A stretch of DNA of 64,000 nt from Streptomyces fulvoviolaceus (GCF_000718165.1 NZ_JOEY01000045.1:1-64000); one strand, 5' to 3'; numbered from the stretch's first letter, positions 25,892-35,170 are shown. A program made the numbers and translations. The notes: generated by a model from the sequence alone, not told the origin.

Positions 25892-26647
25892 TCAGCGGCT
25901 TCGGGTGGCGGCCTGTGATGCGGCGGGGATCGGGCGGGCCGTCGCGCCCAGAGCGGTGTCTGGCCCGGCCGCAGGTAGGCCGATGCCGGAGGCGAGGACG
26001 GTGATGCCGGCGGGTGTGAGGCATACGCGGTCCTGGGGCGGGCCACCGCGGTAGGCGGGCAGCGCGCAGTTCGGAGTGCGTTCGGCCAAGCCCTTCGACT
26101 CCAGCGTCCGCAGGGTGCTCATGAAGACCTTGGGCTCGTGGGAGCGCGTGAACTCCCGTCCCAGGGAGCTGCTGGCCACGACGTGGCCGGAGGCGATCTG
26201 CACCAGGGCGGAGCGCTGGTCAAAAGTAAGCCGCACATCTGGGGCGCTGGCGCTCGCCCCGTGACGGCGCCGCGTCTCGGCGGCGAGACTCACTGCACAG
26301 CCCACCACGGTCTCGGGAGCCAGGGCGGTCAGCTCACGCGCCACCTGTACGCCGTGGTCCGCTGATGCGGCGCTGAGAAAGGCGAGCTGCTTCAGCCGCA
26401 CAACTGTCTCCGCCAACTCGGTGCTCTCGTACAGCCGTTGATCGTGGATGGCTCGGACGGCCCTGCGGGTGTCGGCCGCCAGTCGCTGAGCGGAGGCGGC
26501 ATGGGCCTGCGGCTCGGGCTCGGTGGCAGCGCGAAGGCGGAGGTCGAGCGCGTCGTTGTGCCGGGTGTACTGGCCAGCGAGGTGGAGCAGCCGCTCGACG
26601 GGCGTGGGCACGTCGAACAGCAGGGATTCGGCGGGCAGCGTGCTCAT
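25892..26647 (-). CDS. wHTH protein of the element (family copy 3)
   Basis: 251 residues from ATG 26647, which overlaps the upstream stop (ATGA). A helical N-terminal domain (GQYTRHNDALDLRLRA; compare FTRYNDALVRHR in copy 1) is followed by a winged helix: TFDQRSALVQIASGHV, then VFMSTLRTLESKGLAER. Copy 1 and copy 3 are clearly paralogous. No catalytic residues are seen; a DNA-binding or adaptor role is the natural guess. Confidence 0.75.
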   Translation of the reverse strand: MSTLPAESLLFDVPTPVERLLHLAGQYTRHNDALDLRLRAATEPEPQAHAASAQRLAADTRRAVRAIHDQRLYESTELAETVVRLKQLAFLSAASADHGVQVARELTALAPETVVGCAVSLAAETRRRHGASASAPDVRLTFDQRSALVQIASGHVVASSSLGREFTRSHEPKVFMSTLRTLESKGLAERTPNCALPAYRGGPPQDRVCLTPAGITVLASGIGLPAAGPDTALGATARPIPAASQAATRSR

Positions 26648-27147
26648 GAGCGGCGCCGTGCGGTCGGGGCCCGCACGGACACGGTGGCGATCGCGGCGGG
26701 TGTCGTGGAACGGCGCGGGCGAAGGCAGAGGCGGGCTTCGGCCAGGGCCCGACCGGCGTCGTCGAGGTGGACACGCAGGCGGCTGTGCAGGTCGATCGCG
26801 TCGAGCTGCTGTTGGAGCGTGGCCTGTGACCCGGGCTGCGCGAGCGCGACGAGCGGGGGGAGGGCCTGGGTGTAGTGGGCGATGGCGCGCCCCACATGCG
26901 CCGCCGTCTGGCTCAGGTTCTCGGCCGATGGCGTGGCCGGCCCGCCTGCGCTGTCGTGGTTGTGGAGGTACTCGCCCTCGCCTGCCAGCTGGCCGGCGAG
27001 GGCGCACAGCAGCTCGATGTGGCGGCTCGCGGTGAACAGGCCGTTCCGGTCGCCGGGGATCGGGTGGTCGCGCAGGTCGGCGGCGACCGCGTCCACGGCT
27101 TCGTGCGGTTCCATGTCGTGCAGATCGGTGGGTTCGTAGGTGTGCAG
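26644..27147 (-). CDS. Small helical hypothetical; probable CTG start
   Basis: 167 residues from CTG 27147, which has GGGAG with five bases between; the in-frame ATG at 27114 has no Shine-Dalgarno sequence. Helical throughout, with Asn/Asp-rich loops (EGEYLHNHDSAG) and a basic C-terminus. It is coupled to the wHTH gene downstream by an ATGA overlap. No family recognised. Confidence 0.6.
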   Translation of the reverse strand: MHTYEPTDLHDMEPHEAVDAVAADLRDHPIPGDRNGLFTASRHIELLCALAGQLAGEGEYLHNHDSAGGPATPSAENLSQTAAHVGRAIAHYTQALPPLVALAQPGSQATLQQQLDAIDLHSRLRVHLDDAGRALAEARLCLRPRRSTTPAAIATVSVRAPTARRRS

Positions 27148-27171
27148 TGCGTCTCCCAGGGGTGGGGGCGG

Positions 27172-27435
27172 TCAGCGATGCCTTGACTGTGCGGGCGAAC
27201 CCGGCGGCGAGGGCAGTGGCGCCGTCGATTGCTCGGCCGGTGCTCCTGGCGCGGATGCAAAGGAATCGAGGACGGCGGACACCTCCGAGATATGCCGGGT
27301 GCAGGCAAGAGCCTGTTGGTTCGTTGCGGGGTGGGTGATGGCCCGCAGCGTGACGTCGGGGTTGCTGTTGCCGCATTCCAGGCAGCAACGGTGAGCGGGG
27401 TTCCAGTCGCTGGGGACGTCGTGGATCTGTGGCAT
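27172..27435 (-). CDS. Small Cys-rich, probably zinc-binding protein
   Basis: 87 residues from ATG 27435, preceded by CTGGAAC. The pattern CCLECGN near residue 18 and CTRH near 46 suggests a single zinc knuckle. Between this gene and the coupling protein upstream lie about 165 bases with no evident gene. Function unknown. Confidence 0.6.
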   Translation of the reverse strand: MPQIHDVPSDWNPAHRCCLECGNSNPDVTLRAITHPATNQQALACTRHISEVSAVLDSFASAPGAPAEQSTAPLPSPPGSPAQSRHR

Positions 27436-27601
27436 GGGCGGTTCCAGGTGTGGTGGATCGTCTTGCTGGCCCTAGTCAGTGCGCGCTTCGCCAAGCACGG
27501 CCGATCAACGCGGCGTTCGAGGCTCGCCGTGACCTCTGTACCACCGGATCAGGCTCGGCACTGCCAGCAGGTTGAAGGGTGAGCGCGTTGTGGTGTCGCA
27601 C

Positions 27602-29392
27602 TCATGCGGCCTTGCCGAAGTCGGACTGCTTCGGGGCGGTCTTGGCCACGGCACGCTCGGTGATGTCCTTGGACGCCCGGGCGGAGGCGGCGGAGAGTTC
27701 GCCTGCGCCGGGTTCGAGATACCAGGGGCGCAGGTCGAGCATGGCCGCGCGCATGCCGGTGGCGAATGCGAGCGCGGTGCCCTTGGGCAGGGCACGGATG
27801 GCGTCGGCGGCCAGGATGCGTTCTTGCCGCATGCTGACGGACGTGGACTTACCGGACTCGGAGGTCGAGGTGGAGGTGGTCTCGACGTCGTGGTCACCGA
27901 TCAGGCGGGACAGCTTGTCGGCGAAGTCCGGGTCGTCGATGCCGGACCCGATGACCTTGATCGTGGAGGCGGACCACATGGCGTCCATGCCGGCGTCGCC
28001 CCAGACTTTCTGACCCTGGCGGTAGCTCTGCAGGATCGTGATGGGGATGATCCCGCGGCTGCCGAGGTGGGAGTACAGGTCCGGCAAATCGCTGATCTTG
28101 CAGACGTTGGCGGCCTCGTCGAGGATCGCCAGCATGGGCGGGTCGAGGCGTCCTCCGGCGCGTTCGGCCTGGGCGGTCGCGGCCCGCATGACCGAGTCCG
28201 CGCACGCGGCGATGAGGGCCGAGGCGCCGCCACCGCCGTCCTTCGACAGCAGATAGAGCGTGTCCTTCGAGGTGACGAACTCGCTCGGCTTGAACTCCGC
28301 CACGTCCTTTTGCGGGGTCACCCATGCGGCGATCTCGCTGTTGAGCAGGGCGGCGGCGTACTGGCGAGCCGTCTCGTAGATCCCGTCGCGGGTCTCCGGC
28401 GGGCCCTCCACGGTGCCCTTCAACTGCGCGGCGACGGCGGCGAACCCGTGATCGCGCAGGACGTCCAGCGGGGTCCGGTCGGCGGGGAAGGCCAGCCACT
28501 GCATCACGTCCGTGATCGGCCGCTCGGCGAGCGCGGCGGCCAGGAACAGCTGCGAGAGGATGTTGGATCCCGCCTTGGACCAGAAGTCGCCCTGCTGGGA
28601 GGCGTCGACGCTGGCGGCGAGGAAGTGGCCGGCCAATCGCCCGGCGCCGTCGAGGGTCTTGGCGTCGGACAAGGGGTTCCACCACATGGCCCGTTCGGCG
28701 TGGGCGATCTGCTGCGGGTCCATCGACCAGGTCCGGCCGACGGCCGCCCGAGCGTCGAGCGTGGCCGTGTAGGCATCGCCCGCCGCCTTGTTGGAGGTGA
28801 GCAGGACCGGGCCGGGCGCGTTGAGGATGGAGGGGATCGCCAGGGACGTGGTCTTGCCGGAGCGGGGCGCCATGATCGCGACGGCGACGTCCTCGTATCC
28901 CATGCGCACTTCGTGCTTCGTGCCCTGGAGGTTGCCGAGCAGGATGCCGGTGTCGGCCGGGTTGAGGTGCTTGGCGTCTTTCAGACTCGGGCGCAGGGAG
29001 CGGGCCTTGGTGGTGATGGCCTTGGACATCAGCGGCTCGATGTCCCGCTGCTTGGCCATCCCGGCGACGCGCTTCCTGCGTCCGCCGCCGTCCTTGTGCC
29101 GCTTGTACAGCACGGCGGCCGTGATCCCGAGTGCGAGTAGCACGGTGCCGGGCAGGATGCGGGTGCCCAGCAGCAGGGATGTGTCGCCGAGGCGGGGCCA
29201 CAGCTGATCGGGATGGAGCAGAGCCTGTACGGGCTGATACGGCGCACGGGGACCGGTGTCGGTGGCCCAGGCGGTGAGGTTGCCGCCCAGCCACGCCAGG
29301 TTCGACAGCGGGACGGCGATGGCGAGGACGACGCCCAGGACGCGGAAGGCTATGTCGTAGCCGTCGGTGGACGAGGAGGAGGGCTGGGGCAA
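27602..29392 (-). CDS. VirD4/TraG-type coupling ATPase
   Basis: 596 residues. Two N-terminal membrane helices (about residues 12-38 and 75-95) precede a FtsK/VirD4-like motor with Walker A MAPRSGKTTS near residue 175 and Walker B LAILDEAANV near 375, followed by the all-alpha/TraM-recognition region. It would sit at the inner membrane and feed the DNA-relaxase complex to the type IV channel. Starts at TTG 29392 after TGGAAC. It lies about 20 kb downstream of the VirB-like genes on the same strand. Confidence 0.93.
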   Translation of the reverse strand: MPQPSSSSTDGYDIAFRVLGVVLAIAVPLSNLAWLGGNLTAWATDTGPRAPYQPVQALLHPDQLWPRLGDTSLLLGTRILPGTVLLALGITAAVLYKRHKDGGGRRKRVAGMAKQRDIEPLMSKAITTKARSLRPSLKDAKHLNPADTGILLGNLQGTKHEVRMGYEDVAVAIMAPRSGKTTSLAIPSILNAPGPVLLTSNKAAGDAYTATLDARAAVGRTWSMDPQQIAHAERAMWWNPLSDAKTLDGAGRLAGHFLAASVDASQQGDFWSKAGSNILSQLFLAAALAERPITDVMQWLAFPADRTPLDVLRDHGFAAVAAQLKGTVEGPPETRDGIYETARQYAAALLNSEIAAWVTPQKDVAEFKPSEFVTSKDTLYLLSKDGGGGASALIAACADSVMRAATAQAERAGGRLDPPMLAILDEAANVCKISDLPDLYSHLGSRGIIPITILQSYRQGQKVWGDAGMDAMWSASTIKVIGSGIDDPDFADKLSRLIGDHDVETTSTSTSESGKSTSVSMRQERILAADAIRALPKGTALAFATGMRAAMLDLRPWYLEPGAGELSAASARASKDITERAVAKTAPKQSDFGKAA

Positions 29393-29440
29393 GGGCTGTT
29401 CCAGGTACGTGGGTGAGGAGCGCGGCGCGGGCGGGGCCGG

Positions 29441-30199
29441 TCAGCGGGTGCGGCGCGGCGAACGGCCGTGCGGCGCGGGCGGGGCAGTGGTCGCTGGGCG
29501 GTGCCGGGCGGCGAGGGCGCTGACGCGTCGCTCCAGGGCGAAGGCGATGTCCGGCGCGGCGACGTGATGGGTGTGCACGGTCATGCGGTCGCGGGCCAGG
29601 CCCGGGATCCGGCTCGGATCGCGGGGGATGGGCGTCCGGTCGGCGAGCGACTGCGTCACGGCGGCGATCAGGTGCAGCGGGGTGGTGCCGGTGAACACGG
29701 CCCGCCAGATCGTCGGGTCCTGAATCACCGCGGCCTCGATGCTCCACAGATCCCGACCGGGGGCACCGATCCGCCAGACGTGCGCGATGTTGTCGGGGGA
29801 GGCGAGGCTGCCGAGGTGGGGCGGCGTGTGCCAGCCTGCGTCCCGCAGCGGGGCGCAGGGATCGGGCGCTGCGGTGGGCGGGCCGGATGGATCGGTCAGT
29901 GAGTCGGTGAAGGCGGCGATGATCTCGACGGGGGTGCGGGCTTCGAAGGTGGCCGTCCAGCCAGGGTGATCTGCGGTACCTGCGTGCCGGATGGTCCACC
30001 AGCCCGGATCGTCCGGGTCGGGGTCCAGACGCAGCTGGATGTGCTGGTCCGGGCTGGTGAGCAGGACGCGCGGCGTCAGCGGGTCGTGTCCGTAGCTCTA
30101 GCCGGCGGCGCGATGCAGCGGCACGGTGATCCACCCCGGGTCTCCGCCGCCCGCCAGATAGCGCGGGGTGATGAGCGCCTGCGCGACGGTGTCGCTCAC
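29441..30199 (-). pseudogene. DUF317-family protein 2, interrupted by an in-frame TAG
   Basis: GTG 30199 overlaps the stop of the upstream gene (GTGA) and opens a typical DUF317 start, LITPRYLAGGGDPGWITVPL. At codon 34 (30100-30098) a TAG replaces what is probably a Trp codon; the same frame then continues uninterrupted for 218 codons with the second family signature, GWTATFEARTPVEIIAAFTD, to the natural stop at 29441. A TGG-to-TAG change, an artefact or suppression could all explain it. Confidence 0.8.
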
Positions 30200-30804
30200 G
30201 CGCACCACCGCCGGGTCGCGGACGACGCTGCGGCGGCCTTGGGCAAGGGCGGCGCCGTGACCTGTGCTGGCGCGGATGCCTTCGACTGCTTCTGCGCCAG
30301 CGCGTTGATGGCGAAGAGCGCCTGGCCGTGGATCGCCCACTGGTCGAGGTAGTGCCAGGCTTCCGCGTAGCTTTCGGCGAGCGGTTCATCGAACGCCTCG
30401 GTCCCGGGCCGGGCGCTCGCGGGCAGTGCGCGGCGCACGGCGAGCCAGTCGTCGTGGACGGCGTACAGCCCCGTGGTGCTGTCGCGCAGTTCTCGCACCT
30501 GCCAGGCGTAGCGCCGGGTCCGGGCGGAGGCGGGCAGCTGGGCGAGCTGCTGTTCGGCGGCGTGCACCAGTTCGTCGGCGTGGTCATATACCCGGCCGAA
30601 GGAGACCAAAGTGTCGGAGTCACGCTGGCGCTGGCGCAGGCCGTAGGCGTCCTCGTCGTAGGGCTGGTGCGTGTCGGGGTCGGAGTGCTGGTCGGAGTAG
30701 GCGTCCCAGGCGGCGAGGATCTGCCTGCTTTCCCGCAGGTAGATGGCGAGTTGGCTCAGATGGAGGCGGTGCTCTGGGCTCGCGGGCTCCAGTGGAATGG
30801 TCAA
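30196..30804 (-). CDS. Helical hypothetical protein
   Basis: 202 residues from TTG 30804, six bases after GAAGG. Predicted all-helical with acidic and aromatic patches (AAWDAYSDQHSDPD, DHADELVHAAEQQLAQL, SYAEAWHYLDQWAIHGQALF). No motif recognised. Coupled to the DUF317 gene downstream by a GTGA overlap. Confidence 0.7.
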   Translation of the reverse strand: MTIPLEPASPEHRLHLSQLAIYLRESRQILAAWDAYSDQHSDPDTHQPYDEDAYGLRQRQRDSDTLVSFGRVYDHADELVHAAEQQLAQLPASARTRRYAWQVRELRDSTTGLYAVHDDWLAVRRALPASARPGTEAFDEPLAESYAEAWHYLDQWAIHGQALFAINALAQKQSKASAPAQVTAPPLPKAAAASSATRRWCA

Positions 30805-30872
30805 GAAGGGCCTTCGGGCATACAGGTGTGACGGCGAGGGGGTGCGGCGCGGCCGGGGCCGCGCCGCGTGGT

Positions 30873-31655
30873 TCAGCGGCCCCGGGCCGCAGCAGAGGCC
30901 AACTCGGCGGCGGGTGCCGGGACGGTGTGCGTGGTTGGCGCGCCACTGCGGCGGGCCTTGCGGGCGGCGGCCAGTTGCTCGCCCTGGGCGTCGCGTTCCA
31001 CCTGGGTGACCAGGTGGGAGTGCGGGACGTCGTAGTGGCCGCGCGGCACGGGCGCGGGGTCGGTGAGGGCGGTGGCGAAGGCGGCGAGCAGGTGGCGGGG
31101 TGTGCGGTCGTCGAAGTACGCGTGCCACAGCCGCTGGTGGCCGCCGAGACCGGTGGGGAGCGCGACGTCGGCGCTCCAGCTGAAGTAGTCGCTCGTCAGC
31201 GTCGCCCGCCGCTCCATGGTGGTGATGCCGTCCGGATGGCGCGCACTCTCATTGCCCCGCTCGTCGCGCTCGTAGGTCCAGTCCGCCGCTTGCAGGGTCG
31301 GCCACACGTCTGGCTCCGGGGCCGGGGCGGGGTGCAGGAGGGCGTCGGTGAATCCGGCGATGATCTCGGCGGGTGTGTTGCCGCCGAACGACGCGTGCCA
31401 GCGCTGTGAGGAGATCCGCCACCAGGCGGAGTATGTGTCCGCAGCGGGTTCGAGTACGAGCGTGTGGCGGAAGTCGGGGCTGGCCAGGACGACATGGGGA
31501 AAGTCGGGGTCGGCGTAGTTCTTCCAGCCGCCGGCCCGCAGCGCCTGGGTGACATGGCGCGGGTCGCCGGGCCCGGCGAGATGACGGGGACTGGTGTCGA
31601 ACCAGATACGAGACCAGGGGTCGTCGGCCTTGCTGACGATGTAGGGGCGGGTCAC
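30873..31655 (-). CDS. DUF317-family protein 3
   Basis: 260 residues from GTG 31655, which overlaps the stop of the upstream gene (GTGA). Both family signatures are present: DTSPRHLAGPGDPRHVTQAL near residue 22 and WHASFGGNTPAEIIAGFTDA near 85, with a second half-repeat LWHAYFDDRTPRHLLAAFAT. The tail is Ala/Arg-rich. Function of the family unknown. Confidence 0.88.
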   Translation of the reverse strand: MTRPYIVSKADDPWSRIWFDTSPRHLAGPGDPRHVTQALRAGGWKNYADPDFPHVVLASPDFRHTLVLEPAADTYSAWWRISSQRWHASFGGNTPAEIIAGFTDALLHPAPAPEPDVWPTLQAADWTYERDERGNESARHPDGITTMERRATLTSDYFSWSADVALPTGLGGHQRLWHAYFDDRTPRHLLAAFATALTDPAPVPRGHYDVPHSHLVTQVERDAQGEQLAAARKARRSGAPTTHTVPAPAAELASAAARGR

Positions 31656-32006
31656 GAAGTCGTCGGCGGACCTGCGGGCGCGAACGCCTGGCCGCCCACG
31701 CGCTGGATGTCCCAGTGCAGGACGTGCCAGTCCGTGGCCTCCTGGGCGGCGTCCCGGAGCCCGTCGATGATCAGGCGGATCTCGTCGGTCTGGGGGCTGG
31801 CGGCCTGCTGGGAGACGAGGTGCGCGGCGTTGCGCAGGACGTCGCCGAGCAGGATGGGGACGCCGGTGTCCTCGTCGAGGAGGGCGAGCCAGCAGCGGCA
31901 GCACGTCGGTGACGGGCGGGTTGGTGCGTAGATAGTCCTTGAGCTGGGTCTGGGGTGCGGTCGCCTGCGCGATCTAGTCGGAGCTGGGGTGTGAGGGGTT
32001 GGGCAT
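31652..32006 (-). pseudogene. Small helical protein broken by TAG and a +1 frameshift
   Basis: ATG 32006 has AAGGAC upstream. Codon 11 is TAG (31976-31974) after MPNPSHPSSD; the same frame goes on coherently (QTQLKDYLRTNPPVTDVLPL), then near 31884-31893 an extra G shifts it, and coherence resumes in the next frame (LDEDTGVPILLGDVLRNAAH) to a TGA that overlaps the DUF317 start, as expected for the intact ancestor. Family unknown. Two lesions in 118 codons point to decay or sequence error. Confidence 0.7.
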
Positions 32007-32170
32007 CAGCGTCCTTGAGTGAAACGTGGTGGTGAGCGGGGCCAGGCTGTGGACAGCCCTGTGGATATCTCCCGTGGCGGGGGTGTCGTCGCAGTTCAGA
32101 TCGGTGATGAATCTCCTTGCCATCGAGGGAAGTTGGGGACAGGGCGGCGGGCGTGTCCACCCGAGGCCGG

Positions 32171-32977
32171 TCAGCGGCGTCGGCCGGCGGACGTCGCGTA
32201 CGGGCGAGCGCCGGGGCTGGAGCGAGCCCGGTTGGCGGCGAAGGAGCTACGGGCCCATGTCGCCGCTCTAGCGGCGGTGATCCGGGCCTGCTGCCACGCG
32301 CCGAGCTGGGACGGTAGGACGGACACGGAGGTGGTGCGGATCCGCTGGGAGGGCGGGACGCGGCCGAGGGGCCGCAGCACGGGCTGCGGGTCCGCGAGCG
32401 CCGTGCTGAATGCCTGCACCAGATGCATCGGCGTGGTCGGCGTGAACATCGCCTCCCACGCACGGCCGTGTTCGTTGCGAGCACCGGCCCACCAGTGCGC
32501 CTGCCCGGGGCTGGACGGGTGGAAGCGGACGAAGGCGTCGCCGTCCGGGCTGCGGGCGGTGAAGTGCTGGCCTCGCTCAGTCTCCCAACCCTGTTGCTGC
32601 AGGGGCTCCCACACGTTGGGGGCGTGCGCCTTGCGCTCCTTGAACAGGGCGTCGGTGATACCGGCGACGATTTCGACGGGCGTCTGCCGGCCGAAGGTGA
32701 CGTGCCATGCCTCCTGGTGCGTGGTCTGCTTCCCGCTGATGGTCCAGCCGCCGGGCTGGGTGAACGGGTCGTATCCGATGCGCACGGACTTGTCCGGGCT
32801 GTCGAAGACGAGGGGGCCGCCGCTCTTGGACTTGTCCTTCCACCCGGAGGCGCGCAGGTACTCGGTGACGTGGCGCAGGTCGCCGCCGCCGGCGAGATGG
32901 CGGGGCTCGACGAGGTAGTGCTGCTGGGCCTGCTGACCGGCGGCGCCCCAGCCGGACCACTGCTTGTTCTGTCTCAC
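32171..32977 (-). CDS. DUF317-family protein 4
   Basis: 268 residues from GTG 32977, coupled to the upstream gene by a GTGA overlap. Signatures: YLVEPRHLAGGGDLRHVTEY near residue 30, WHVTFGRQTPVEIVAGITDA near 85 and WEAMFTPTTPMHLVQAFSTA near 165. The C-terminal 50 residues are basic (AARAATWARSSFAANRARSS). The 164-base gap downstream (32007-32170) shows nothing recognisable. Confidence 0.88.
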   Translation of the reverse strand: MRQNKQWSGWGAAGQQAQQHYLVEPRHLAGGGDLRHVTEYLRASGWKDKSKSGGPLVFDSPDKSVRIGYDPFTQPGGWTISGKQTTHQEAWHVTFGRQTPVEIVAGITDALFKERKAHAPNVWEPLQQQGWETERGQHFTARSPDGDAFVRFHPSSPGQAHWWAGARNEHGRAWEAMFTPTTPMHLVQAFSTALADPQPVLRPLGRVPPSQRIRTTSVSVLPSQLGAWQQARITAARAATWARSSFAANRARSSPGARPYATSAGRRR

Positions 32978-33366
32978 CGGTGCCGCCTGACGACCATCGC
33001 CGATCCAGCGGGCCGCGCAGCCGGGCTGGTGGACGGGGTGGCGGGTGTGGCGAGCTGTTTGATCGTGCCGGTGTGCTCGTTGAGATCCTCGCCCACGCTG
33101 TCGAGTTCGTTGGCCGCGCGGCCCAGGGCCAGCCACACCTCGGGGTGCAGGATGCCGCGCTGGGAGTGGTCCTGGGCGAAGCGTGATCCGGTGGCGACCA
33201 GGTCGGTGACTCGTCCGAGCAGGCCCTCGTCGTAGTCGAGGACCTTGCCGAGGATCTGGGCGGCCTCGTGCGGCGGCGACTGTGCCAAGAGCTGTGTGAG
33301 CTGGCTGAGCTGGCGTGCGATGTCGTCAGCGAGCCGTACCGAGGTGAGGGGCGGGGGGTTGGTCAT
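32974..33366 (-). CDS. Helical hypothetical protein
   Basis: 130 residues from ATG 33366 with a strong AGGAGG. Helical (RLADDIARQLSQLTQLLAQS, AANELDSVGEDLNEHTGTIK) with a Pro/Arg tail. It overlaps the DUF317 gene downstream (GTGA) and the broken gene upstream (ATGA). No family recognised; the layout resembles small accessory genes of Streptomyces conjugation operons. Confidence 0.7.
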   Translation of the reverse strand: MTNPPPLTSVRLADDIARQLSQLTQLLAQSPPHEAAQILGKVLDYDEGLLGRVTDLVATGSRFAQDHSQRGILHPEVWLALGRAANELDSVGEDLNEHTGTIKQLATPATPSTSPAARPAGSAMVVRRHR

Positions 33367-33605
33367 GGGCCTCCTGAACGGGCCAGTTCGTACTGCTAGT
33401 TGTGGTGGCTGTCGACGAGAGGGAACATGTCCGGGCGCCGGGCTTCGTCGAGGGCCGCTTCGGGGTGCCCGCCGGCCAGCAGGTTGGTCCGGGTGCGGCT
33501 GCCGACGGTGACGGCACGCAGGTAGCGGCGGAAGAGGACGGTGACCAGGCGCGGCCTGCGGTCGGCTGTGATGGGCGGTGGGGTGCGGTCGGTTTCGCGG
33601 GTGAC
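33363..33605 (-). pseudogene. Short protein with in-frame TAG ten codons before its natural stop; unusual start
   Basis: Coherent basic sequence (RPRLVTVLFRRYLRAVTVGS, DEARRPDMFPLVDSHHN) is followed by TAG at 33398-33396; the same frame then reads QYELARSGGP to a TGA that overlaps the next ATG (ATGA), the usual coupling here, so the TAG is secondary. No ATG/GTG/TTG/CTG is available at the 5' end; GTC 33605 lies five bases after GGAG. If the TAG is a real stop, 70 of 80 residues would still be made. Confidence 0.55.
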
Positions 33606-33664
33606 AGGTACTCCAGGTGAGGGCTGGGCCGACCCCCCCCGTGCGGGGTCGGCGCGGTGGGTGG

Positions 33665-34033
33665 TCAGCGCGTACGACGAGGGCGCGACGCGCTCGGGGC
33701 AGGCGCTGCGGGCGCGGGTGCCGGCCGGTGTGCTGGGGATGTGGTGAGGGCGGCGCGGTAGGCGGTGCCGCCGAAGAGGCCCGTATCAATGGAGACCTGG
33801 AAGCCGTGGCGGGTCAGCAGCCACGCAGCCCGATCGGCCATGTCCTTCATGGCGATCTCGTCCATCTGGTCGGGGACTTGATGCCAGATCTCGCCCTCGC
33901 CGCCGTGGCGTTCGAGCCCGAGGCCGTCGAGCAGGACGAGCAGCTGCTCCGGGGCGCTACGGGTATCGACGTAGATCGTTCCGTCGCGGTGATAGAACTC
34001 AACGTCGACCTCGTGCTCGTCCGCCAGGCTCAC
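33665..34033 (-). CDS. YHRLP-family small protein 1
   Basis: 122 residues from GTG 34033 with AAGGAG upstream. A short beta-rich N-terminus (DVEFYHRDGTIYVDTRSAPE) is followed by LLVLLDGLGLERHG, WHQVPDQM, a helix and LTRHGFQVSID. The plan (Gly-Leu/Phe loop, [YW]H-x-[LV]-P, helix, G[YF]-x-V-x-x-D) recurs in the genes at 34059, 34502, 36012, 40531 and 40878. Function unknown. Confidence 0.75.
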   Translation of the reverse strand: MSLADEHEVDVEFYHRDGTIYVDTRSAPEQLLVLLDGLGLERHGGEGEIWHQVPDQMDEIAMKDMADRAAWLLTRHGFQVSIDTGLFGGTAYRAALTTSPAHRPAPAPAAPAPSASRPRRTR

Positions 34034-34058
34034 GAGCGGGACTCCTTACGATCGTGGC

Positions 34059-34481
34059 TCACCGCCGACGAGGTGTCGCCGGACTGCCGTGAGCCCGGAT
34101 GACGGAGGCGGTCGCGGTGTGCGGCGCGGCTGCGGCGCCGGGCTGGCGGCGCACTGCCTCTGCGGCCTCCTGATAGGCGGCGGCGTCCCAGACGGCGTTA
34201 GTGATGTTGACCAGGTATCCGGCCACGAGCAGCGAGGGAACGGCGCTGGTGGCGAGCCTCTTCTTCTCGGCCTCGGTGAGGCGGTCGGGGACCTCGTGCC
34301 AGACATAGACGGGCCCGGCCGTCGCCGCCGTCTTGCGTTCGAAGCCGAGGCTGTCGAGCAGGGCCAGGAGTTCCTCGGGCGCATCGGTGGGGGTGTCGGC
34401 GTGGACCGTGTCGGTCAGCGGTCTGATGTAGATCTCGACGTCGGTGCCTTCGTCGTCGGCGCGGTTTCCCACGTACGGCAT
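34059..34481 (-). CDS. YHRLP-family small protein 2
   Basis: 140 residues from ATG 34481. Clear paralog of the gene downstream: DVEIYIRPLTDTVHADT, PEELLALLDSLGFER, VWHEVPDRLTEAEKK, then SLLVAGYLVNITNAV. A basic Pro/Ala tail follows. No catalytic residues evident. Confidence 0.78.
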   Translation of the reverse strand: MPYVGNRADDEGTDVEIYIRPLTDTVHADTPTDAPEELLALLDSLGFERKTAATAGPVYVWHEVPDRLTEAEKKRLATSAVPSLLVAGYLVNITNAVWDAAAYQEAAEAVRRQPGAAAAPHTATASVIRAHGSPATPRRR

Positions 34482-34501
34482 GCTCCTGTTCGGGGATCGG
34501 G

Positions 34502-35170
34502 TCAGCGCTGTCGAACGGCGGGCGCAGCCAGTGGCGAGGGCGCTGTGGACACTGGGCGGGGGTGGGGCTGTAGTGCGGGGCCGGTCCGGTCGACGTCGTT
34601 GCGGACCTGCTCGATCTGCCAGGTGAGGGTGGACAGTTTGTTGACGATGGCCCCCAGCTGCATCGCCACCTGCGGGTCACGGCCGGTGTCCTTGAGACGT
34701 CGGCCCCACGATGCCCAGGTCGCAAGCAACGACTGCGTAAGGCGGGGTAGCAGGCCGTCGTCGGGTGCCGCGATCTCGGTCAGGACCGCCGCGACCTGCC
34801 GGTCATTGTCGGCATCGCTGCCGAGTGAGGTGAGCTGTTCGAGATGGCGGTGGGCGGCTTGCCGGTCGCTGCCCTGGGTGGCCAGGGTGTTGAGCGTGGG
34901 GTCGAGATGGACGCTGTACCCAGCCAGAAGCAGGGCATGGGTTGCGGCGGTGGCACCCTGACGCTGCTCCTCGACGGGCAGGGCGTGCGGCAGGCGGTGG
35001 TAGTCGCCGCGTGGGCCTGGGGCGGAACGGAAGCCGCCGGCGGTCTGCAGGAGGCCGGCCCCGCGCTGGTCGCCCCCGATGGCAACGACCAGCGCGGTCT
35101 TCGGGTCCCGGGTGATGGTCACGTAATCCAGGACGAGGAACGTCGGCTCGTCCCCGTGTGCGAGAGTCAC
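34502..35170 (-). CDS. YHRLP-family protein 3, with helical C-terminal extension
   Basis: 222 residues. Residues 1-95 follow the family plan (TAGGFRSAPG, DYHRLPHALPVEEQRQGATA, LLLAGYSVHLDPTLN). Residues 100-200 form a long helical domain (RHLEQLTSLGSDADNDRQVA, LSTLTWQIEQVRNDVDRTG) resembling the heptad-like segments of small helical genes nearby. The start overlaps the upstream stop by four bases. Confidence 0.78.
   Translation of the reverse strand: MTLAHGDEPTFLVLDYVTITRDPKTALVVAIGGDQRGAGLLQTAGGFRSAPGPRGDYHRLPHALPVEEQRQGATAATHALLLAGYSVHLDPTLNTLATQGSDRQAAHRHLEQLTSLGSDADNDRQVAAVLTEIAAPDDGLLPRLTQSLLATWASWGRRLKDTGRDPQVAMQLGAIVNKLSTLTWQIEQVRNDVDRTGPALQPHPRPVSTAPSPLAAPAVRQR

Noticed and set aside
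27894..30623. A 909-codon minus-strand frame overlapping the coupling protein
   Set aside because: Arg/Pro-rich composition and out of frame with the well-supported VirD4-like gene; a shadow.
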